A stretch of 64,000 nucleotides of DNA, from contig JBOEHE010000027.1 of NCBI GenBank assembly GCA_050633785.1, positions 41,707-105,706 on the forward strand, given 5' to 3'. Made by a program: the position numbers and the translations under genes. A model generated the notes under the pieces. It was given only the letters and a program-made list of their open reading frames with translations, searched no databases and was not told the DNA's origin. This document shows positions 11,901 through 20,900 of the stretch, piece after piece (position 1 is the stretch's first letter; each line of letters starts with the position of its first letter). The stretch comes from CALKZN01 sp050633785. Its GTDB lineage: Bacteria > Pseudomonadota > Gammaproteobacteria > Arenicellales > Arenicellaceae.

Positions 11901-14900
11901 ACTCAACCGTCATCATCAAAAAGCAAACTGCCCCAAGTCAAGGTAGCGAAAACGGATTGTCTCGACCTGGATTTTGATAGCAATGCTACCGAATTGTCAG
12001 CTGCAAACTTAAGTCGTCAAGCATCTCAGTTAGCCCATCATATCATCGAATGTGGAGGTGCCGCCGGTGAGGTTGTGGCTATTTATGCTGCTCGTAATAT
12101 TTTGTTACCGATCGCAATTGAGGGTGTTTTGCGTTCGGGTTGTGCGTTTGTTGTTCTCGATTGTCATTATCCACCTGAGGTTTTACGTAACTATCTACAA
12201 CGAAGCGAAGCTCGATTTTGCTTGACCCTCACCGACAACGCCAGTGACATTCCCTGTGCTTTGAAAGAGGCCATTGAGCCTCTCGTTCATTTGTCGTTAT
12301 CAACGACAATACTCGAGGCTAAGTACAAAGAACAAGACCTGCTGACTTGGTTCGACTCTTCCCATAACGAGTCCGCCTATATCGCTTTCACTTCGGGAAC
12401 TACAGGTGTGGCTAAAGCCTTGCTTGGGCGACGTGAACCACTGCGTAACTTTATTCAATGGTACATAGCGACATTCGATGTCAGTAGGGATGATCGTTTT
12501 TCCTTACTCAGTGGGCTGGGGCATGATCCCGTATTACGTGACATACTCATAGCTCCTGTTCTGGGCGCTTCGATTTTTGTACCGCCACAAGAGGTCTTTG
12601 CTGAACCCAAAGCCTTACTGAAGTACCTTGCCGATAATCAAGTTTCAATCATTCATATCACACCGGCTCTGAGTCGTAGTTTGGTGTCGGTTTCTGGAAC
12701 GTCGTCGTTACCCAGTTTGCGCTATGTGTTCTTCGCTGGCGAATTACTTGATTATGCAGACGTTAACGCTGTTCTTCGATTGGCTCCGAACGCTATCTGC
12801 GTTAATTTGTATGGTGCAACAGAAACGCCTCAAGCCGTTACTTGGCATGTGGTTAATCCGCCAAGCGCGCATGGTAATTCAGCGACTACATTACTTGAAT
12901 CTGGTCCGGTCCCAATTGGTCAATCAGTATCAGGTTGGCAGGTTTCTATAGCCACTGAGGATGGTCGACCATGTGGTACTTACGAGCTTGGTGAAATCAC
13001 TGTCAATGGTAGTGGTTTAACTTGCCCGCTTCAGTTAGAGCTTGATGGTAACGGTTTTATGACTGCACATTCTGATGCTGCAAGCTCTGTTGAACCAGGT
13101 ACAGAGACCATGAAGCTTAGCGGTTATCGCTCCGGAGATCTTGGTTTTCTGCGTGATGACGGGACCATTCAATATACCGGGCGCCGAGATCGACAGCTCA
13201 ATATCCGTGGCTACCGCATTGAGCTTGCAGACATCGAAGCCGTTCTTAGCCGTTTTGCTGAGGTGAATGATGCCGTTGTCCATACCTTTGGTCGTGGTGA
13301 TGACATTGAAATAGTCGGGTATTACACCGGTAAGAACGTCGATTCTGGCGCTTTAAATACTCACATCGAGGCGCAGTTGCCAGTACATTCGCGCCCAAAC
13401 TGTCTGGTGTTGCTTAGCACACTGCCGCTGACAAGCAATGGCAAAATAGCTTTCAGTAAGCTGCCCAGACCAATTCATGAGCAAAGTGATGCAGAGGAAA
13501 CTGGCCAGACCCATGAGAAAGAGCAGACCCTTTGGAAAGGTCAGGCCAACGAGTTACAGACGCTGGTACACAAAACTCTTAGAAGTGTTCTCTTGTCAGA
13601 ACGAGCTATTGGTTTGGACGATGACTTTTTTATGCATGGTGGTCACAGTTTGCGAGCGGCTCGCGCCATTGGTCAATTGAGCGATGCACTTGGTGTTGAC
13701 GTGCCACTGGCGGCATTGTTTGAGAACCGCACACCAAGAAAGTTGGCGGCAGCTATTGTAAACGGTAATTACGCACCCAGTACTCAACGTATCACGCGCG
13801 ATAGTGATAGAAGCGATACGGGCCCATTCATCGCATCCGATGCCCAACGACGGCTTTGGCTGCTCGATAAGATCACTGACAAGGCTGGCGTTTACAATAT
13901 GACGGCAACCATAATGTTGAGTGGCCAATTGGAACCTGGGGCATTGCGCACAGCATTCGTTGACATCGTCCAGCGGCATGAGTCATTACGAACTCGTTTT
14001 GTACGAATTGAGTCAGAGTTGCACCAGGAAATTCTCGACGTTGCCTCTTTCACGCTCAACGAGCTTGATTTGAGTCATGAAGTGGACGCTGAGACGAACT
14101 TGGAAACTAAGGCGCAGCAACTTGGTGTTGCTCATGGTCAGGCTCGTTTTGACTTAGAACAGGAAGCTCCTGTGCGAGTCACTCTTGTGCGTTTAGACGA
14201 GTCATCGCACGTTTTGCTTTTGTGTGTTCACCATATTGTGTGTGATCGTTGGAGCATGGGCGTTTTACAGCGAGATTTTTCGGCCGCGTATCGACTTGCA
14301 GTTCACAAGAGCGGTCACTCAAGCGAGGCGCTGCCGATTCAATACCGTGACTTTGCCCAGTGGCAACACGAACAAAATCAGTCTGAGGTGATGCGTGAGC
14401 ATGGTGAGTATTGGCGCACGACGCTGGCGGGAATTCAACCACTGAATATGCCCACTGATTTCCCTCGTCCAGCACAGCGAAAGGGCGAAGGTGCTGAGCA
14501 TATAATCAAACTTGGTTCACATTCCAAAATTATCGACCAACTCGCACAAACACTGGAAGTCACTCCTTTTGTTGTTTTTACGGCAGTCGTCAAGTTGTTG
14601 CTTTTTCGGTACACCAATCAACAAGATCTGACTGTGGGTACGCCAACCGCTGGTCGGACACAGAGTATTCTTGAAGACCAAGTCGGTTGTTTCGTCAGCT
14701 TATTGGTATTACGCAGCCATCTCAGCCCAGAACAGAGTTTCTCAGATCTCGTTCAGCAATTAGCCAAAACAGTCGCTTCAGCCTATGCACATCAGGCTTT
14801 TTCTTTCGACCGATTAGTCGAGACTGTTGGGGATGTGCGAGATTTAAGCCGTTCCCCGCTGTTTGATGTTGCTGTTGTTCTGCAACAACAAGAAGAGCAC

Positions 14901-17900
14901 CCGCTCATGTTGCCTAAGGTGACGACCACGATAATCAATGAGGAACCAAACACTTCCAAATATGACCTCAGCTTTGTCTTAGTTGAGCAAAGCGAAGGCT
15001 ATTTCCTGCATATTGAGTACGATACGGCTCTGTTTTTACCGGGCAGAATTGAACGTATGTCGCGGCATGTCTGCACTTTGCTAGAACGTCTGGCAGCTGA
15101 CACTGATGTGGCTGTTGGACACGCACAGTATCTGCCAAAAGCAGAGTGGAACCAAGTTGTCGAGACATGGAATCAGACTGAAGCAGCTTACCCTGATGAA
15201 CTTACTCTGGTTGATCTAATTGCTGCACAGGCTCATGTTCGTGGTGATGCCGTTGCTATTCAATATGGTGACAATACGCTTTCGTACATTGATCTTGAAG
15301 ATCAATCCAGTCAACTCGCACATGCACTTGCCCAGCATGGTGTAAGTGCAGGCGAATTGGTCCCAGTCATGCAACGCCCTGATCATCGAGCGGTCATCAG
15401 TTTTCTTGCCATTCAGAAGTTGGGTGCGGCTTATGTGCCGATTGACAGTGAATCTCCAACGAGTCGAATCCGAGGAATTATTGATCAGTGCAGTCCGGCT
15501 TATTTGCTGGTTGATGATGAACACCGGTCTACGTTAAACGATTGCCTGCCACAGCACTCAGATATGCAAGTCCTGGATTGTGGCATGCGTGATACGAAGG
15601 TTGGTTCATTTGCCAGCGCTACACAGCCCGATTCAGTGGCCTATGTCATTTTTACCTCCGGCTCGACCGGTGTTCCTAAGGGCTGTGTTGTAAACCAACG
15701 TAATTTGGTTCGCCTGCTTGCCAATGAACACTTCCCTCTGGACGTGGGAGCCGATGATGTGTGGCTGTGCGCGCACTCAATGGCATTCGATTTCAGTGTC
15801 TGGGAGATATACGGTGCATTGGTGACGGGAGGAAAAGCGGTTATTGCGCCTCGACAAACGGTGCGTAATGTCAGTGAACTGCGCAAGTTACTTGTCGCTC
15901 AACAGATCAGCGTGCTAAGCCAAACCCCTGAAGCGTTTCTGGCACTGGCCGAAATTGAACTCAAAGCAACTGAACACACGCTTGATCAGCATTTGCGCTA
16001 TGTCGTTTTTGGTGGTGACCGCCTTGCGCCCAACCGGCTTGCCAGTTGGACACAACAGTATCCGCTTGATCGAATCACTTTGTGCAATATGTATGGCATT
16101 ACGGAAACGACGGTGCATGTGACTAATCGAGTTATCACTCAGGCTGATGTGAATGAGGTTCATTCAATCAGCCCGATTGGTGCTCCATTGCCCGAGACCA
16201 AAACCTACATTTGCGACGCTTTTTTGCAACCGGTGCCGATTGGTGTGGTTGGTGAAATCCTGGTTGGTGGAACTGGTGTATGCCAAGGTTATCTGAATAA
16301 TCAACCACTTACGAATGCTCGTTTTGTCGATGTAAGCTTTGCCCCCACTGAACGTGTGTATCGAAGCGGTGATTTAGGGTGTTGGCGTGAAGACGGCACA
16401 CTTGAGTATCTCGGGCGAAATGATGATCAAATTCAACTGCGTGGCCATCGCATAGAGCTCGGCGAGATCGAAGCCGCTCTGTGCTCACACCCTGACATCG
16501 CTGCTGCTGTCGCTATCGCTGATAACGAACAAGGAGCTTCTCTAATTGAAGCTTATTGGGTAGCAAAGGATGAAGTGACACCTGCTGAAGCAACAATTCG
16601 TGCACATTTAGCGGTGTTGCTTCCTGCTTATATGGTGCCAGCGCGACTGACATTGGTGCCCGCTATCCCCATGACTGCAAACGGCAAAGTGGACCGATTG
16701 GCACTCAGACAATCAGTGACGAATCAACATCAGGGTATATCGACTGGTGGGAAAGTTCATGCAGTGATTGCTGACATCTGGAAGTCTGTCTTACAGCGTG
16801 ATCATATAGCTGAAGATGAAAACTTTTTTGATTTAGGCGGCCATTCCTTGTTGTTGGTTGACGTCAGTACAAGGTTGCAGGAACGATTAAACAAGCCAGT
16901 GGATATTGTTAATTTGTTTCGCTATCCAACTATCAGTGCTTTAGCCAATTTTCTCGACGAAGGGAAAACTACCCATAAAGTGGTTGAGACGAAACCTGTA
17001 AATAGTAACGAAGCGGTGGCTATTATTGGTTTGGTTGGTCGCTTTCCCGGTGCAGACAGCAGCGATGAACTCTGGGATAACTTATGTTCGGGCGTAGAGT
17101 CGATCAGTTCGTTGAGTGCCGATGAACTGGCTAAAGCTGGCATTCCGGCCGAACTGTATCAGCGCGATGATTATGTGATGGCCAAAGCGGTGTTGCAGGG
17201 AGCCGATGTGTTTGACTCAGAGTTTTTTGATATGAGTCCGCGAGAAGCCGATATCACCGACCCACAGCAGCGTGTGTTTCTTGAGTGTGCATGGCAAGCT
17301 CTGGAAGATGCGGGCTATGACCCTGCTCGTTACTCTGACCGAATTGGTGTGGTTGCGGGCTGTGGTGCCAGTGGTTACCTGCTCAACAATGTTTACCCTA
17401 ATAGGTCTGCTCTTGAGCATATGGGGGACTATCCGCTGCTGATTGGTAATGACAAAGACTATTTGGCTACGCGTGTGTCCTACAAAATGAACCTTCGTGG
17501 CCCAAGTCTCACGATCGGAACAGCGTGTTCAAGTTCTTTGGTGGCAGTGGATTGGGCCTGCGAAGCATTGCGCCTTGGCAAAGCAGAGATGATGCTCGCC
17601 GGTGGTGTATCGATAAAAACCCCATTGGTTGAGGGTTACACCTACACGCAATCAGGAATCTTATCTGCCGATGGTCATTGTCGACCATTCGCAGCCGATG
17701 CGGGCGGAACAGTCGCTGGTTGCGGTGCAGGTGTTGTTGTTCTAAAGACAGTGTCACAGGCGCAGGCCGATGGCGACCATATTTACGCAGTCATTCGTGG
17801 GTCGGCAACCAATAATGATGGATCAGGTAAAGTTGGCTACACAGCGCCGAGTATTGATGGTCAAAGGGCGGTGATCTCGGCTGCGTTACAGCAAGCAGAT

Positions 17901-20900
17901 ACAGACCCCAGTACGATCGCCTACGTCGAAACCCATGGCACTGGCACCAAACTTGGTGATCCAATTGAAGTGGCTGCTCTGCGTGAAGCCTTTGATACAA
18001 ACGACAAAGTTGATTATCGCTGCTCAATTGGATCCATTAAAAGTAACATTGGCCATCTTGGTTCAGCTGCGGGCATAGCAGGGTTGATCAAGACTACCTT
18101 GGCAGTGGAGAAAGCTAAGATACCACCGACCTTACACGCAGAAAAGGCCAATCCTGATATCGATTTTGGCGGTTTTAACCTGTGTACCAGGCTCAGTGAC
18201 TGGCCCAGTGAAAACCAACCTCGACGAGCGGGCGTAAGTTCTTTTGGAATTGGTGGCACTAACGCTCATGTCGTGTTGGAGCAAGCGCCGGCCATTGAGC
18301 ATTGCGAGCCTCAAGAAAGGCCAAGAATATTTCCATTGTCAGCGAAAACCCCTGAAGCCTTGCAGGCCCGTTGCGAGCAATTGAGATATGTTCTGAATAA
18401 TGACGATGCTCCCTTATTGCATGATATTGCCCACACGCTTCAGAATGGCCGCGCCGAATTTGAGTTTCGTCAGGCGTTGGTTGCCAGCCAGCCAGATCAG
18501 CTTAGTAAGCTATTGATGCCGCTAAATTCTCAAGAAAGTTCCTTTGAACCTGTTCAAACATTGCCTAAAGTGGCATTTTTGATCGCAGGGCAAGGCACTC
18601 AGAGAGAAGGTTTGGTGCGTTCACTCTATGATAATGAGAGCGTATTTCGTCACACTTTGGATCGTTGCTGCGATATCACTCAGTTGCAATGCGAATTTGA
18701 TCTGCGGACAGTGTTATTTGCGACTGCGGAAAACGCTAAAATGATCGATCAAACCGCTAATGCCCAACCGGCTCTGTTTGCTTTTAACTATGCGCTCGCT
18801 CAACTGTGGGCCAGCTGGGGCATTAAACCACAGGCGATGATTGGCCACAGCCTGGGTGAATACGTTGCAGCCTGTGTTGCCGGGGTGTTCACATTGGAGG
18901 ATGCACTGCAGATTGTGGTGCAGCGCGGAAGGATTATGCAAGGTTTGGAACGTGGCTCAATGCTGGCCATTTCCATCAGTCCGGAGGAACTGGCAAAGCG
19001 TTTGCCGAGTGGGCTTGATCTCGCTGGCGTTAATGGTGCACAGCAATGTGTGGTTGCTGGACCAGTGTCTGCGATCAGTGATTTCCATAGTCATTTGGCG
19101 AGCGAAGGAATTCAAGGACAGGTACTGCAGACTGCCCATGCTTTTCATTCACGATCGGTGGATGCAGTGGCTGATGAACTCGCATTGGCGATTGATCAAT
19201 TTCCTCGTCGGGCTCCGAAGATTCCATATATATCCAACGTTTCTGGAACCTGGATTACTGCTGATGAAGCTCAAGACCCCGAGTACTACGTGCGTCATAT
19301 GCGGCAAACCGTGCGCTTTTATGATGGTATCAATGAGTTAACGCAGAGCGGAACCTTTCAGCTTTTGGAAATTGGCCCAGATGAAACCTTATCTCGACTG
19401 GTTCGCAATGGAAACAAAGAAATGCTGATTTTACCCAGCTTGCGTCCTCATTCAGGCTGTGACTTGCAAGCGGTGCGAGAAACCGCCGCTTTGCTCTGGC
19501 AATGTGGACATAGTCTCAACTGGGACGCCATGGGTGATACTGTGGGTGCTCGCCGAGTTTCTCTGCCAGGCTATCCTTTTAGTCGTAACCGACATTGGTT
19601 GCAAGCAGGTGTTGATGGTCATTCAGTAACATCAGCGACACCGTCAGATTCGTCACAGCGCCTACCGTTGGACAATTGGTTTTATACGCCTACTGTGCAG
19701 CGCGATACCAAATTTATCCCAAACGATTCGCAGGATAAGCGCCATGAACCTTGTTTGTTCATTGGTGATTCTGTGACGCTTGACGATCAACTTACAGCAG
19801 AACTCGCCAAGACCTGTAGCCAGCTACTGCGCGCTTATGCAGCAGATGAATACAAAGATCTCGGTGATAACCATTTCAGCGTGCGAACAGCTAATACGAA
19901 TGATTACGCCCAGTTGCTTGCTGCTGTTCCCAGTGGCCCATTGCATATCGTTCACACCCGGACCATTGACGATGATATCCCGGCGTTTGATGATGCGCGG
20001 GTTGACTGTGATGGCTACGATGATTTGGTGTCGCTATTGCAAGCTATTTCTCGCTGTGAGGCGGATACCGTTCGTTTGACGTTGATCACTTCTGGCTTAA
20101 TCGATGTCGCAGGTGAAGCTTGCTTGAATGTCAACAATGCAAGACTTGCCGGTCTGCTGCGCGTGGCGGCCCAAGAGATTCCGGTTCTAAGTTGCCGAAT
20201 CATCGATGTTGCCCATACTCAAGCTAAGGCAACATCGGCACAGGCAGCCACACTCAGCGCCGATATTTTATCGTCATCGAGCACGTCGTTGTTGGCGTCT
20301 CGTCGCACCGGTCGTTGGGTACAGGGTTATGAGCCAATATCGATCCCAAACAGTGAATCGCAGATAATAAATGGTCCAGTGCTTATTACTGGTGGGCTAG
20401 GGGGCATTGGCCTGCTGGTGGCTGAACATTTTGCTAAACAGGCTACGGATATTGTCCTTGTTGGGCGCAGCCCTATGCCGGATCGGTGTGACTGGAATCA
20501 ATGGCTTCAGTCAGAGGGTGAAAGCACTTTGATGCGTGAACTTTTGACTCAGGGTCTGGAGCCGCTGCCGAACTGGTCTGAACATTTGCACCTGTGTGAA
20601 GAACGTCTATACGAGGCGCTTAACATTCCTCAAATGGATCTGCAATTGGAACAACGGCTCAATGCTCTTTGCAGTCAACACATTCTTGAGTATTTTCAAT
20701 CCAGTGGTGTCACAGTAGAGAACGGTCGACACATGACGATGAACGACTTGCGTACACAGCTGAAAATTCAGCCTGCTTACGAACGTTTCTTCCAATTTTT
20801 CATACGTACGCTTGCGGCTGATCAAGTGCTAAAGATTGAAGCTGACTCGCTCACTTTTGCCAAACTTGAAACCACTTCACCGAGTGAAATCCTGGAACGT

